From NCBI GenBank assembly GCA_937900415.1, contig CALCEY010000017.1, positions 41,673 to 105,672 on the forward strand: DNA of 64,000 bases, in the 5' to 3' direction. The stretch is from an uncultured Clostridia bacterium (GTDB lineage: Bacteria; Bacillota; Clostridia; Peptostreptococcales; Anaerovoracaceae). The translations under genes were made by a program, and so were the position numbers. The notes under the pieces are model-generated. The model did not search any database and was not told the DNA's origin. It saw nothing but the letters and a program-made list of their open reading frames with translations. Below, in pieces: positions 1-9,354 of this stretch (position 1 is its first letter; every line of letters starts with the position of its first letter).

Positions 1-275
1 GCATCATACTTTGCCTTGCTGAAAAAAGGCGGGTCTATATAAATCAGCTTAAGTCTGCCTGCCATATTTCTTTCCTCAAGCAGATATTTCATAAATCTGC
101 TGTTGTCTCCTAAAGCAAGCAAATTTGTCCACGGACTTTTTCCACCCTCGGAATACTCGCCGCCCGCTTCTCCGCCTTTCACCTCTTCAGCAATGCGAAA
201 GCTGCCGGCTTTTGCATTCTCATATTCTCTTTTGCTGTCCTCAAGGATCTGTGAAAATTTACTTATAAGAGTCAA
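1..275 (-). CDS. DNA methyltransferase, N-terminal part (cut by window edge)
   Basis: Reading the minus strand from a TTG at 273-275 gives an open frame of about 91 codons that runs off the left edge. It contains NLLALGDNSRFMKYLLEE followed by LKLIYIDPPF. This is the arrangement of beta-class/type III-like N6-adenine methyltransferases, where the GDN segment precedes the DPPY/F catalytic motif IV. TTG is chosen because an AGAGGTG ribosome site lies 5 nt upstream and the next in-frame codons upstream run into a stop. The gene follows the acyl-CoA synthetase by about 55 nt on the same strand. Whether it belongs to a restriction system cannot be judged, because the partner genes lie outside the window. 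Confidence 0.68.
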   Translation of the reverse strand, partial: MTLISKFSQILEDSKREYENAKAGSFRIAEEVKGGEAGGEYSEGGKSPWTNLLALGDNSRFMKYLLEERNMAGRLKLIYIDPPFFSKAKYD

Positions 276-330
276 ACCGGCACCTCTTTCCCATCATGCG
301 CTTTTACTTCTTTAATACTGTTTTCAGCAT

Positions 331-2046
331 TTATTTTTCTGTATTATATGTCTGTATATTTTCCCAGCTGTCATCTATTTCCTTCACGGCCGGATTACGC
401 TTTATTTTCTGAGTAGTCGTCTTTATCATAGGCGTATCGCTCAATATAAAGTGATTTATATGCTTATAAACAGGCAGCGTATTGTTGATGTCTCTCAAAT
501 CGCAGGAAATCTCCTGTGCCAACTCCCGCTCCGTAATTCCCTGCTTCTCAAGATATTCGGGGCTGTATACTATCTTGCACCATAGTACCAGCTCATTATG
601 TTTTTCTCTGGTGAATATCATGCTCTCAGTTACGTAAGGCAGCTTATCTATCAGACCTTCTATTTCCTCAGGGAAGATATTCTTTCCGTTTTTCATAACG
701 ATAACGTTTTTCTTTCTTCCGCATATCCACAGATTTCCCTTGGAATCTATTCTTCCCAGATCTCCTGTAAAGAACCAGCCGTCTTTCAGAACTTCCTCGG
801 TAGCTTCCCTCTGATGAAGATATCCTTGCATTACGTTAGGCCCCCATGCAACGATTTCCCCTATTCCATTGCTGTCCGGATTATTTATATATATCCTTAC
901 GCTCTTCATCGGTGTTCCGACGGATCCTGCGCATAGGCTCCAAGGTCTTTCAGCTGTAAGAACCGGAGAAGTTTCCGTCAAGCCATATCCCTGTATAGTT
1001 GAAATTCCGAAATTGTTAAGGCCTATCGCTACCTCCTTTGAAAGAGACGCGGCTCCGCATATTATAAGTCTCAGATGTCCGCCTAGTTTCTTGATTATCT
1101 CTGCGAAAATCCTTCTTCGCTGATGAATTCCTATTTTGTCTAACATAGAAGCCAGCTTGAGGCCTTTGTTGACTTTCGCCGTCATGCCTTGCTTTTCCAC
1201 CTGTTTCATTATTTTATTATAAAGATTTTCCACTATAAGCGGTACTCCCACGAATACGGTAACTCCGTACTCCTCCAGATTCTTCGCCACATATTTCAGT
1301 CCGTCGCAGAATACATTGGCGCTGGCAGACGACAGGAAAACAAGACAGCCTACCAGTCCGAAGCTGTGATGAAACGGCAGAAAAGCCATATTTACATCGG
1401 TTGGATAAAAAATCTTCATCTGAAGCATATCCGTAATGTTGGAAGCAATGTTATCATGGCTGAGCATTACCACTTTTGAGGTGCTGGTCGTTCCGGAAGT
1501 GAACAGGAATACGGCCAAATCGCTCCTGTTTACAGGTCTGTCCAGATAGCTTCTGTCTCCGGCTGTCATCTTTATATTTCCTGCGGTTCTCATTTCATCC
1601 AGGTCATTTTCATTTCCTGTAATTCTGAAAAGTTCCAGTTCTTTTGAACACTGCTGCTTTATCTTATCAACCAAATCTTTATGCTTATCATCATAAAACA
1701 AAACTTTTATATCGCTTCGTTCCACACATTGCGCCAGCTCCTCGGCAGTAAGCCCTTTGTCGAAAGGCACGGCAATATTTCCTCCGCAGACGATGGAAAG
1801 AAAACAATTAAACCACTCGTAAGAATTTTCCCCTATTATTCCCATTCTCTTTCCGTCGAAGCCTCTCGCCGACAGCTCCGTTCCCAAAGATTCCACATCT
1901 TTCATCATCTGAATAAAAGTTATGGTTTTAATTTCTCCGTCCGCTTTAACTTTAAAAGCCGCATTGGTAGGGTATGCCTCCTTAGCTTTATACATCAAAT
2001 CCTTTATGGTTCCCCCGTCATTTAAAAATGATTGAACCTTTTTCAT
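331..2046 (-). CDS. AMP-dependent synthetase / long-chain acyl-CoA ligase family protein
   Basis: This 571-residue ANL-superfamily enzyme should activate a carboxylate as acyl-AMP and then form acyl-CoA. Visible motifs are the phosphate-binding loop FLFTSGTTSTSKVV (about residue 180), the GYGLTET adenine-binding motif (about 355) and TGDLGRID before the C-terminal domain, with a KNGKNIFPEEIE hinge segment and a late lysine-rich C-terminus (TTQKIKR). In the loop the usual G after TTS/T is replaced by S, a mild departure. It lies 69 nt after the radical-SAM gene on the same strand. The substrate is not identifiable; long-chain fatty acids or another carboxylic acid are possible. Confidence 0.85.
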   Translation of the reverse strand: MKKVQSFLNDGGTIKDLMYKAKEAYPTNAAFKVKADGEIKTITFIQMMKDVESLGTELSARGFDGKRMGIIGENSYEWFNCFLSIVCGGNIAVPFDKGLTAEELAQCVERSDIKVLFYDDKHKDLVDKIKQQCSKELELFRITGNENDLDEMRTAGNIKMTAGDRSYLDRPVNRSDLAVFLFTSGTTSTSKVVMLSHDNIASNITDMLQMKIFYPTDVNMAFLPFHHSFGLVGCLVFLSSASANVFCDGLKYVAKNLEEYGVTVFVGVPLIVENLYNKIMKQVEKQGMTAKVNKGLKLASMLDKIGIHQRRRIFAEIIKKLGGHLRLIICGAASLSKEVAIGLNNFGISTIQGYGLTETSPVLTAERPWSLCAGSVGTPMKSVRIYINNPDSNGIGEIVAWGPNVMQGYLHQREATEEVLKDGWFFTGDLGRIDSKGNLWICGRKKNVIVMKNGKNIFPEEIEGLIDKLPYVTESMIFTREKHNELVLWCKIVYSPEYLEKQGITERELAQEISCDLRDINNTLPVYKHINHFILSDTPMIKTTTQKIKRNPAVKEIDDSWENIQTYNTEK

Positions 2047-2115
2047 ATATCTGTCTCCTCATTTTTGCTTAATAAGCTATCTAGTAATTTTTACTATATC
2101 ATTCGTTATTATATA

Positions 2116-3915
2116 CTACATTCGCTTATTTTTGTGATGTTTTTGTGAAGTAAGCTGATAAAACAAATCGCTTCTTCCGATTTTTTCAAGAGCCTTTTTA
2201 ACAGCGGCTCTGTTCTCTTTTTTATGAAAGTGAAGCAATGCTCTCTGCATTTTCTTTTCCTCCATAGTCCGGGCTACGTGAATTTTCCTCATAGTAAACG
2301 GATCCAGCCCTGTATAATACATACAGGTGGCCAGAGTGCCGGGAGTCGGATAGAAATCCTGAACTTGGTCGGGTACGAAGCCGTAATTCTTTAAAAACAG
2401 CGCCAGCTCCACAGCGTCTTCAAGGCTGCTGCCCGGGTGACTTGAGATAAGATACGGTATCAGATACTGCTTCAATCCAAGTTTTTCATTGGCGCTTTTA
2501 TATTTTTTCACAAAGCATGTGAAAGTGTCCTTCGACGGCTTGCGCATACATGAGAGCACCTTGTCCGATATGTGTTCGGGAGCAACCTTAAGAGTTCCGC
2601 TCACATGATGCCTGCACAGCTCCTGTATGTATTCGTCGCATTTTTCATCAGCTAAAAGGTAGTCGTATCTTATTCCAGACCTTATAAAGACTTTTTTAAC
2701 GCCCAGGATTTCTCTAACAGCCTTTAAAATATTGAAATATTCGCTGTGGTCGGGACGTATGGCAGAGCATACCCTCGGATACAGACAATCCTTATGACTG
2801 CACACGCCTGCCTTCAGCTGTTTTTGGCAGGCCGGCCCCCTGAAATTAGCCGTAGGTCCTCCCACGTCATGAATATATCCTTTAAAATCATCTCTTTTCG
2901 TCAGCATTTCCGCTTCCGCTACTATGGACTCCTTGCTCCTGCCGCGCACCTGTCTGCCCTGATGATAAGTTATAGCGCAGAAGCTGCATCCTCCGAAGCA
3001 GCCCCTTGAGCTGACTATGCTGAACCTTACTTCTTCAAATGCCGGTATCCCACCCTGCTCCTCATATACGGGGTGAGGTTCATTTTCAAATGGAAGCTGG
3101 TAAACATCGTCCAACTCCTGCTGTGAAAGAGGCGGCTGCGGAGGGTTTTGCATCACCCATACGGTATCCGTATATTTTTCCGCCAAACCCTTCGCCGTTA
3201 TGTAATCATTGTTTTCATACTGTCTCAGGAAGCTTTCGGCATATTTTCGCCTGTCGCAGTTAATCTGCTCAAATTCCGGCAGTTTTATCCAATCTGCTTC
3301 TGCCGGCGCTTCTTTTCCTTTCCAGCATGTTCCTTTTATCCAGGTTATGTCTTTAACATCTATGCCTGAATCAAGAGCGTCGGCGATTTCAACTACAGCT
3401 TTTTCACCCATCCCGTAGATGAGCAGATCAGCCTTTGAATCAAGCAATACAGATCTTCTTATCCTGTCGCTCCAGTAGTCGTAATGGCCCAATCTCCTGA
3501 GACTGGCTTCTATTCCGCCTATTATGACGGGAACTCCTTTATAGGCTTCTCTCGCCCTGTTGGCATAAACAATCAGCGCTCTGTCCGGACGGCCTCCCGC
3601 CTTGCCTCCCGGCGCATACTCGTCCTTTTTTCTCTTATTCTTAAATACAGAATAATTATTAACCATTGAATCGACTACGCCGCTGTTTATCAGAAAGCCC
3701 AGCCTAGGCTTTCCGAAGCGTTTAAAATCGTCAGCCGATTTATAATCCGGTCTCGGCAGTATGGCAATCCTGTATCCCATGCTTTCCAGGACGCGAGCTA
3801 TTATAGCTGTGCCGAAGGAATGATGGTCCACATAAGCGTCTCCCGTTACAAGAACGAAATCCACTTCCTGCCATCCTCTGTTATTCATTTCTTCTCTCGT
3901 TATAGGTAAAAACAT
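2116..3915 (-). CDS. YgiQ family radical SAM protein
   Basis: The 599-residue protein matches the YgiQ (UPF0313) family. It opens with MFLPITREEMNNRGW and VTGDAYVDHHSFG, followed by GGIEASLRRLGHYDYW (about residue 130). A radical-SAM cluster motif CFGGCSFCAITYHQGR (about 310, CxxxCxxC pattern) would bind a 4Fe-4S cluster and S-adenosylmethionine. Later cysteine-rich stretches (KQLKAGVCSHKDC, LYPRVC) are also typical. The biochemical role of YgiQ proteins is not established. The length is normal for the family. The gene is likely co-transcribed with the downstream acyl-CoA synthetase-like gene. Confidence 0.9.
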   Translation of the reverse strand: MFLPITREEMNNRGWQEVDFVLVTGDAYVDHHSFGTAIIARVLESMGYRIAILPRPDYKSADDFKRFGKPRLGFLINSGVVDSMVNNYSVFKNKRKKDEYAPGGKAGGRPDRALIVYANRAREAYKGVPVIIGGIEASLRRLGHYDYWSDRIRRSVLLDSKADLLIYGMGEKAVVEIADALDSGIDVKDITWIKGTCWKGKEAPAEADWIKLPEFEQINCDRRKYAESFLRQYENNDYITAKGLAEKYTDTVWVMQNPPQPPLSQQELDDVYQLPFENEPHPVYEEQGGIPAFEEVRFSIVSSRGCFGGCSFCAITYHQGRQVRGRSKESIVAEAEMLTKRDDFKGYIHDVGGPTANFRGPACQKQLKAGVCSHKDCLYPRVCSAIRPDHSEYFNILKAVREILGVKKVFIRSGIRYDYLLADEKCDEYIQELCRHHVSGTLKVAPEHISDKVLSCMRKPSKDTFTCFVKKYKSANEKLGLKQYLIPYLISSHPGSSLEDAVELALFLKNYGFVPDQVQDFYPTPGTLATCMYYTGLDPFTMRKIHVARTMEEKKMQRALLHFHKKENRAAVKKALEKIGRSDLFYQLTSQKHHKNKRM

Positions 3916-3985
3916 AATCTCTCTTTCTTATAACCGTATCCCTTTAAATTCGCCGGTTATTTGATTTCAAAGCGTCATTGAAGCT

Positions 3986-4010
3986 CTTGCGAAAAATGAT
4001 TTTTCGCAAG
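3986..4010. repeat. Perfect 11-bp inverted repeat between ygiQ and the ABC operon
   Basis: The arms CTTGCGAAAAA and TTTTTCGCAAG are separated by TGA. The hairpin sits in the ygiQ leader and just downstream of the transporter terminator. It could act as a second, bidirectional stop or as an operator for ygiQ; nothing decides between these. Confidence 0.6.
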
Positions 4011-4025
4011 ACATTCCATTCCGTT

Positions 4026-4056
4026 AAAAAGGGTACGAGAAGTCCCGTACCCCTTT
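4026..4056 (-). terminator. Rho-independent terminator of the nucleoside ABC operon
   Basis: On the minus strand, GGGTACG and CGTACCC pair around an 8-nt loop and are followed by TTTTT. It lies 20 nt after the last permease gene. Confidence 0.85.
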
Positions 4057-4076
4057 ATATTCTGAATTTTAAAAAC

Positions 4077-5087
4077 TTATCTCTGTCCCTTGTCGTAAGG
4101 AATTCCCTCTGCCTTAGGTACCCTTGAGCTCTTGGAGGTAAACGCAAGAACTATGAGGGTGATTAGATAAGGAAGCAGTCTGTATACGTAAGGGCTTACT
4201 CCTATCTCCGCCAGCATATACACCCCGTCCCCATTTATGTCCAAGCTTGTGTAGGTTGCAGATATACACTTGAACAGACCGAACAGGATTCCTCCCATTG
4301 CAACGGTAAGAGGCTTCCAGTTGCCGAAAATCATAACAGCCAGAGCGAGGAAGCCGTATCCTGCCACTTCTCCTGTGGAAGCGCAGTTGGCCGTGGTGAG
4401 AGCATAGGTAAATCCGCCCATGCCTGCCAGGGCTCCTGAAATCGTTACTCCGGCATATCTCATCTTATAAACGTTGATTCCCAGAGAATCAGCTGCATGA
4501 GGGTTTTCACCGCAGGATCTCAGCCTAAGTCCGAACTTTGTCTTATAAAGTATGACGGACAGTATCACAAAAACCGCAAGGCATATATAAGTCGTTAGAT
4601 AAACCTTGTTTATAAGGAGATTTCCTATGAATCCGAAATCATGATCCTTAGGAAGTCCGAAGGTGCTCGGCTTTATCATAAACCAGCCGGCGGCGTCTCC
4701 AGTCACCATTCTCATAGCGTTCTGCTGAGCTATCAGATTGATGAAGAACAGAACCAGCGCAGGAGCCAGCATATTCAGCGCCGTACCGCCTATAGTCTGA
4801 TCTGCTTTCAGATTGATAGCCGAAAACGACAAAAGCAGCGAGAACAAGGCTCCGAAAACCGAAGCAGCTATCAAAGCCAGCAGCATCAGAAGCTGTCCCT
4901 GTTCCTGGGTAAACACCTGGTTTTCCTGCATCACTCTTACAAACAATACTCCTATAAAGGCTCCGAAGATCATGATACCTTCCAAAGCCAGATTTATGAC
5001 GCCGCTCCTTTCGGCAAAAATTCCTGCCAGAGCTACTATCATCAGAGGAACAGCGTACAGCATAGTCTGTTGAATCAAAAATACCAT
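4077..5087 (-). CDS. Purine-nucleoside-type ABC importer, permease 2 (NupQ/YufQ-like)
   Basis: This 336-residue polytopic membrane protein of the BPD_transp_2 family has hydrophobic segments across its whole length. It carries the family's SGVINLALEGIMIFGAF motif near the N-terminus and a cytoplasmic loop LRSCGENPHAADSLGIN (about residue 190) that contacts the ATPase. It is the last gene of a four-gene operon (binding protein, ATPase, two permeases). Its start overlaps the stop of the preceding permease (shared base 5087), so translation is probably coupled. By operon homology the substrate is a purine nucleoside such as guanosine or inosine, but substrate cannot be read from the permease. 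Confidence 0.9.
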   Translation of the reverse strand: MVFLIQQTMLYAVPLMIVALAGIFAERSGVINLALEGIMIFGAFIGVLFVRVMQENQVFTQEQGQLLMLLALIAASVFGALFSLLLSFSAINLKADQTIGGTALNMLAPALVLFFINLIAQQNAMRMVTGDAAGWFMIKPSTFGLPKDHDFGFIGNLLINKVYLTTYICLAVFVILSVILYKTKFGLRLRSCGENPHAADSLGINVYKMRYAGVTISGALAGMGGFTYALTTANCASTGEVAGYGFLALAVMIFGNWKPLTVAMGGILFGLFKCISATYTSLDINGDGVYMLAEIGVSPYVYRLLPYLITLIVLAFTSKSSRVPKAEGIPYDKGQR

Positions 5088-6304
5088 TACTTGTTTCCTC
5101 CTTCCGCATTTTCGCCGGTCTCTTTTTTCTTTTTACCTCTTTTATCGAGCAACGTCTTTATTAGCATTGCGAAAGCGCTGAGGTAAACTATTGAAGCAAT
5201 TATTATATCCGTAATATACTCATTGTATGCGGTAAGCGTCTTGAGCTGCATACCTGCTATATTCAGCATTGACATAAAGCAACCCGTAAAAACGACGCCT
5301 ATCGGATGATTGGACGCCAGCAGCGCTACAGGAATTCCGTTAAATCCCTCGTCAGGAAGCATCTGATATGTTGACCAGAAAAACTCTGTATGTCCCGACA
5401 GATAATAAAGCGAAGCTCCGGCTGCTGAAAGAGCTCCTGCTATGGCCATAGACATTACTATGCTCTTCTTATCGTTTATTCCCGCATATCTTGCCGCATG
5501 GCGATTATTTCCGCACGCCTTGAGCTGATAGCCGAAAGTCGTCTTCGTCATGATTATATATACTATTACGGCAATCAAAACCGCTATAACTATACCGCCT
5601 GTTACCTGAGAGCCAGGGAAAAGTTTATCAAGACCGAAATCGAAAGTTTCAACTCCGTTTGAGGCTGTAGGTTTGATATAACCTACCTTTCCTCCGTCCT
5701 CGGCATTTTTAAGCTCGTCTCTGACTTCAAAAAACCAGGTTACAAGGTTTGCGGCTATCCAGTTTGTCATTATACATGTAATTACTTCGTTTATATTGAG
5801 GAAAGCTTTCAGAAATCCCGGGATACATCCCCAGACAGCTCCCGCTATCATTCCGCCAAGGAAAGCCAGTATCCATACTATCCAGACGGGAATCGTCTCC
5901 GTCGGCATGGTCAGCGCTATATAAAGCGTCGCCGTCGTTCCCATAAGATATTGTCCCGGAGCTCCTATATTAAACAGTCCTGTCCTGAAAGCCACTGCTA
6001 CAGATAAACCGGTCATTATCAGAGGAGTTCCCCTGAAAAGCATGTTTCCTACATTCACCGGGTTAAAACCAAATGTAAGCTCTCCTGCTTCCCGTCCCGT
6101 ACTGAACAATCCGAGAAATACAAGCTTGACGCCCTCAAATATACCTTTTGTCGTTATTCCGTCTTTCGTGAATCCTACTATTATTACAATAAGAGTTCCC
6201 ACAACCATACCAATGAGGATGGATATTACAGCTGAAAGAATACTTTTAAAGGCGTCTGTTGAATAATATTTCTGTTTTCCGGTATCCGGATTCAGCTTAT
6301 ACAT
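5087..6304 (-). CDS. Purine-nucleoside-type ABC importer, permease 1 (NupP/YufP-like)
   Basis: I start this permease at the ATG at 6302-6304 (MYKLNPDTGKQKYY), giving about 405 residues. A GGAGGTGG ribosome site precedes it, and it overlaps the end of the ATPase gene by 8 nt. A longer open frame to 6409 exists but its extra 35 residues are arginine/tryptophan-rich read-through of the ATPase gene. The protein has about ten hydrophobic segments and the coupling loop LKACGNNRHAARYAGIN (about residue 290), parallel to the motif in the second permease. The two permeases form the heterodimeric membrane channel. Confidence 0.9.
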   Translation of the reverse strand: MYKLNPDTGKQKYYSTDAFKSILSAVISILIGMVVGTLIVIIVGFTKDGITTKGIFEGVKLVFLGLFSTGREAGELTFGFNPVNVGNMLFRGTPLIMTGLSVAVAFRTGLFNIGAPGQYLMGTTATLYIALTMPTETIPVWIVWILAFLGGMIAGAVWGCIPGFLKAFLNINEVITCIMTNWIAANLVTWFFEVRDELKNAEDGGKVGYIKPTASNGVETFDFGLDKLFPGSQVTGGIVIAVLIAVIVYIIMTKTTFGYQLKACGNNRHAARYAGINDKKSIVMSMAIAGALSAAGASLYYLSGHTEFFWSTYQMLPDEGFNGIPVALLASNHPIGVVFTGCFMSMLNIAGMQLKTLTAYNEYITDIIIASIVYLSAFAMLIKTLLDKRGKKKKETGENAEGGNK

Positions 6305-7841
6305 CTGCTTCCACCTCCTTTTCCTGACGTTTGGCTCCCGCCATATAGAGACCCAGTTCCTGAGCGTCAGTTTTCTTAGGATCCAGCTCGCCCACGATTT
6401 GGCCCTCATACATTACGAGAATCCTGTCGGAAAGGCTCATTACTTCGTCCAGCTCGAGGGAAACGAGCAGAATAGCCTTATCTTTATCTCTCTCGGAAAT
6501 CAACTGACCGTGTATGTTTTCTATTGCTCCCACGTCCAGACCTCTGGTAGGCTGTACTGCTATTATGAGCGGCTCGTCCCTGTCCAGCTCTCTTGCAATT
6601 ATGGCCTTCTGCTGATTTCCTCCCGACATGCTGCGTGCTATAGTTACAGGGCCCTGTCCCGAACGTATATCGTATTCCTCGATAAGCGTCTTAGCATAAT
6701 TTCTTACTTCGTTAAATTTTATGAAGCCGTGGTTCTGGAATCTCTTCTCTCTGAATTTCTGCAGGACGAGATTCTGCTCCAAGGTATATGGCAGAACCAA
6801 TCCGTGCTTATGACGATCCTCCGGAATATGACTCATCCCGGCAAGGCTTCGTTCTCTTATGGTTGCTCCTGAAATATCTTTACCGCAAAGAGTTATCTTA
6901 CCTTCGCTGGTTTTTTCAAGTCCCGTTATTCCATGTATAAGCTCGCTCTGTCCGTTTCCGTCGATTCCTGCGATACATACGATTTCTCCCTGCCTGACGT
7001 CAAAGGAAACGCCTCTTACGGCATCGTTTTTGTGGAGCTTTGACGGAACCCTAAGATTCTTAACGGACAGAACCACTTCCTTCGGTCTGGCCTCCGTTTT
7101 GTCAATCTCCAGCTGAACCGGTCTTCCTACCATCATGGTGGAAAGTTCCTGTTTCGTTACATCTTTGGTATTGACCGTTCCTATACACTTTCCCTTATGC
7201 AATACGGTAACTCTGTCAGATACCGCCATGATTTCATTTAATTTATGCGTGATAAACAAGATGGATTTGCCTTCTTTCGCAAACCCCCTCATAATTTCCA
7301 TAAGTTCATCTATCTCCTGAGGAGTAAGGACGGCTGTAGGTTCGTCGAAAATCAGGATTTCATTTTCCCTGTAAAGCATCTTTAAAATTTCAACGCGCTG
7401 CTGCATGCCTACGGTAATGTCTTCAACTTTAGCGTCTACGTCCACCTTAAGACCGTACTTTTCCGACAGCTCGATAACCTTCTTTTTAGCTTCTTTCTTC
7501 TGTAAAAAGCCAAACTTCGTCGTTTCCGCTCCCAGAATAATATTATCGAGAACGGTAAAAACGTCAATCAGCTTAAAATGCTGATGAACCATTCCTATTC
7601 CCAAGGCTGTAGCATCGTTGGGATTATTTATCTCTACTTCTTTTCCGTTTTTTAATATCGTGCCTTCCTCAGGCTGATAAAGTCCGAATAAAACACTCAT
7701 GAGAGTAGATTTTCCCGCTCCGTTTTCACCCAGAAGCGCGTGTATCTCTCCCTTTTTTAACTGCAACGTTATGTCGTCGTTGGCCACAATTCCAGGAAAT
7801 TCTTTCCGTATGTGGTTCATCTCAATTACGTATTCTGACAT
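6297..7841 (-). CDS. Purine-nucleoside-type ABC importer, double ATPase (NupO/YufO-like)
   Basis: This 514-residue ATPase has two fused nucleotide-binding domains. The first has Walker A GENGAGKST (about 38-46), a VGMQQRVEI signature-like segment and Walker B LIFDEPTAVLTP. The second has a degenerate Walker A (AGIDGNGQSE), MSGGNQQKAI and a Walker B VQPTRGLDVG. This organization is standard for ribose/BmpA-type importers. It lies between the lipoprotein gene (105-nt gap with a hairpin) and permease 1 (8-nt overlap). Confidence 0.92.
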   Translation of the reverse strand: MSEYVIEMNHIRKEFPGIVANDDITLQLKKGEIHALLGENGAGKSTLMSVLFGLYQPEEGTILKNGKEVEINNPNDATALGIGMVHQHFKLIDVFTVLDNIILGAETTKFGFLQKKEAKKKVIELSEKYGLKVDVDAKVEDITVGMQQRVEILKMLYRENEILIFDEPTAVLTPQEIDELMEIMRGFAKEGKSILFITHKLNEIMAVSDRVTVLHKGKCIGTVNTKDVTKQELSTMMVGRPVQLEIDKTEARPKEVVLSVKNLRVPSKLHKNDAVRGVSFDVRQGEIVCIAGIDGNGQSELIHGITGLEKTSEGKITLCGKDISGATIRERSLAGMSHIPEDRHKHGLVLPYTLEQNLVLQKFREKRFQNHGFIKFNEVRNYAKTLIEEYDIRSGQGPVTIARSMSGGNQQKAIIARELDRDEPLIIAVQPTRGLDVGAIENIHGQLISERDKDKAILLVSLELDEVMSLSDRILVMYEGQIVGELDPKKTDAQELGLYMAGAKRQEKEVEADV

Positions 7842-7875
7842 CGCTTTATCCTTTGCAAATATTCTCTAACCTACA

Positions 7876-7904
7876 AAAAGGGGGAACATAAAATTCCCCC
7901 TTTT
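7876..7904 (-). terminator. Hairpin with T-tract between binding protein and ATPase genes
   Basis: The arms AAAAGGGGGAA and TTCCCCCTTTT surround a 7-nt loop on the minus strand. In this position it probably lets most transcripts end after the lipoprotein gene, giving an excess of binding protein over the membrane parts. Confidence 0.75.
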
Positions 7905-7946
7905 ATGCAAGTTTAATAACTTGTTTAATTCATCCGCTATTTTGAA

Positions 7947-9086
7947 TTATTTAACAAATGTGATGTTTTCCCAATCCTTTGTGCTTGGATCTGCAACCTC
8001 TTCGTTGGAGATTTCAATTTCACCGCTCTTAACCTTTTCGTAGAGAGCGTTATAATCTTCAACTTTCCAGTTTTCAAGCGACCAAGTGTCTGTAGGAATG
8101 CCTACTGCGTCTGTTTCAGCTCCGAAAACAGTAATCTTTCCGCCGAAATCAGCCCATTTGTCTTCGTAGAAAGCACCGATAACGTTCATCGTTGATCCTG
8201 CCAAATCCTTCATAGCTGAAGTAACGACTGTATCGGACTGACCTGACTGGTCAACGTCAACGCCGATAATATCGCCGTCGTTGGCTCCTGCAGCAGCGGT
8301 ACCTGACTGGAACATGCTTCCGCCGCACATGAAGATAACTTCCGTACCGGATTCAAACCAGCCGCCGAGCATAGCCTGTAAATCCTGAGAAGCGGAGAAA
8401 GACGAACCGTATTCCCAGCTGTATCTCATTTCTACTTTTGAACCTTTTTCAGCAGCGCCTGCTTCTACGCCCTGAACGAAACCATATCCGTATTTGATGC
8501 AGGCAGGATTGCTTCCGCCGCCGCCGCCGGAGAAGCCGATCTTAGTGTAGCCCTCCATAGCTGCTGCATATCCCGCCAGATAACCGGCCTGTTCTTCTCT
8601 ATAGCTTACAGAAGCCATGTTTTCTATCCCTTCAATTGATCCATCAATAAAGATGAACTTAACTTCCGGGAAGTCGGCAGCAGCCTTTTCAAGAGCCGGA
8701 GCCTGCAGGAAGCCTGCGGCTACTACGATTTTGGCGCCTGCGTCAGCAGCAGCCTTCATGGCGTCGTATCTGTCGGTATCAGTAGCCTGATCGCCGTTTG
8801 CCGGCTGATAATACTTATATGACAATTCGTGTTCTGAAGCGTAGCCCTTAACTCCGTTCCAGGTGAACTGGTTAAAGGAACCGTCCTTCAGCTGGCCTAC
8901 GTCTGTTACAAACGCCAGCTCATACTTTCCGTCTTCTGACTCCATAGTATCCGGAATTGCATCATAGTTGATTGCTCCATCAGCAGCTCCATCGCCTTCA
9001 GCCTTGCCGCCGTCATCTTTATTGCCGCAAGCTGCGAAAGCAAATACCATTGCTGCGATGAGCAATAATGAAAGAAACTTTTTCAT
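7947..9086 (-). CDS. BMP family substrate-binding lipoprotein (NupN-like)
   Basis: Translation is set at the ATG at 9084-9086, preceded by AGGAGGGAAAAA. The product (about 379 residues) begins MKKFLSLLLIAAMVFAFAAC. This is a lipoprotein signal whose Cys, within AACG, would be lipidated. An Asp/Gly-rich linker follows. The body has features of the BmpA/PnrA family (VGQLKDGSFNQFTWNGVKGY; GSNPACIKYGYGFVQGVEAG), which bind purine nucleosides. It is the first gene of the ABC operon and is anchored to the outer face of the membrane. Confidence 0.92.
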   Translation of the reverse strand: MKKFLSLLLIAAMVFAFAACGNKDDGGKAEGDGAADGAINYDAIPDTMESEDGKYELAFVTDVGQLKDGSFNQFTWNGVKGYASEHELSYKYYQPANGDQATDTDRYDAMKAAADAGAKIVVAAGFLQAPALEKAAADFPEVKFIFIDGSIEGIENMASVSYREEQAGYLAGYAAAMEGYTKIGFSGGGGGSNPACIKYGYGFVQGVEAGAAEKGSKVEMRYSWEYGSSFSASQDLQAMLGGWFESGTEVIFMCGGSMFQSGTAAAGANDGDIIGVDVDQSGQSDTVVTSAMKDLAGSTMNVIGAFYEDKWADFGGKITVFGAETDAVGIPTDTWSLENWKVEDYNALYEKVKSGEIEISNEEVADPSTKDWENITFVK

Positions 9087-9276
9087 TTTTTCCCTCCTAA
9101 GTAATTTTGCAATAAATTTCCTAACATAATTATATAATAAAGATTCCAAAAGTAAAAGCACTTTTTGCGTTCTTATATATTTTTTGTCAAAATTTTGTTA
9201 AAAAAAGTTGTAATTTCATTAAAGCTGCGTCTTTATTCTTTTTAAGCAAACCTTATGCCGGCGCATCGCCTCCGGC

Positions 9277-9321
9277 CGTGAAATATAAAGCTATGAAATA
9301 CAAAGCCGTGAAATATAAAGC
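9277..9321. repeat. Three tandem copies of a 15-bp repeat
   Basis: Copies at 9277-9291, 9292-9306 and 9307-9321 read CGTGAAATATAAAGC, TATGAAATACAAAGC and CGTGAAATATAAAGC, with CGTG beginning a fourth. They lie in the gap (9087-9354) between the lipoprotein gene and the CAP protein gene. That gap is otherwise AT-rich and shows no other clear signal. Confidence 0.85.
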
Positions 9322-9354
9322 CGTGTACATTCAAAATTTGTAAAAACCGTTTTC

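Noticed and set aside
9087..9354. Purine riboswitch upstream of the nucleoside importer
   Set aside because: I looked for the conserved purine-aptamer loops and found none; only tandem repeats and AT-rich sequence.
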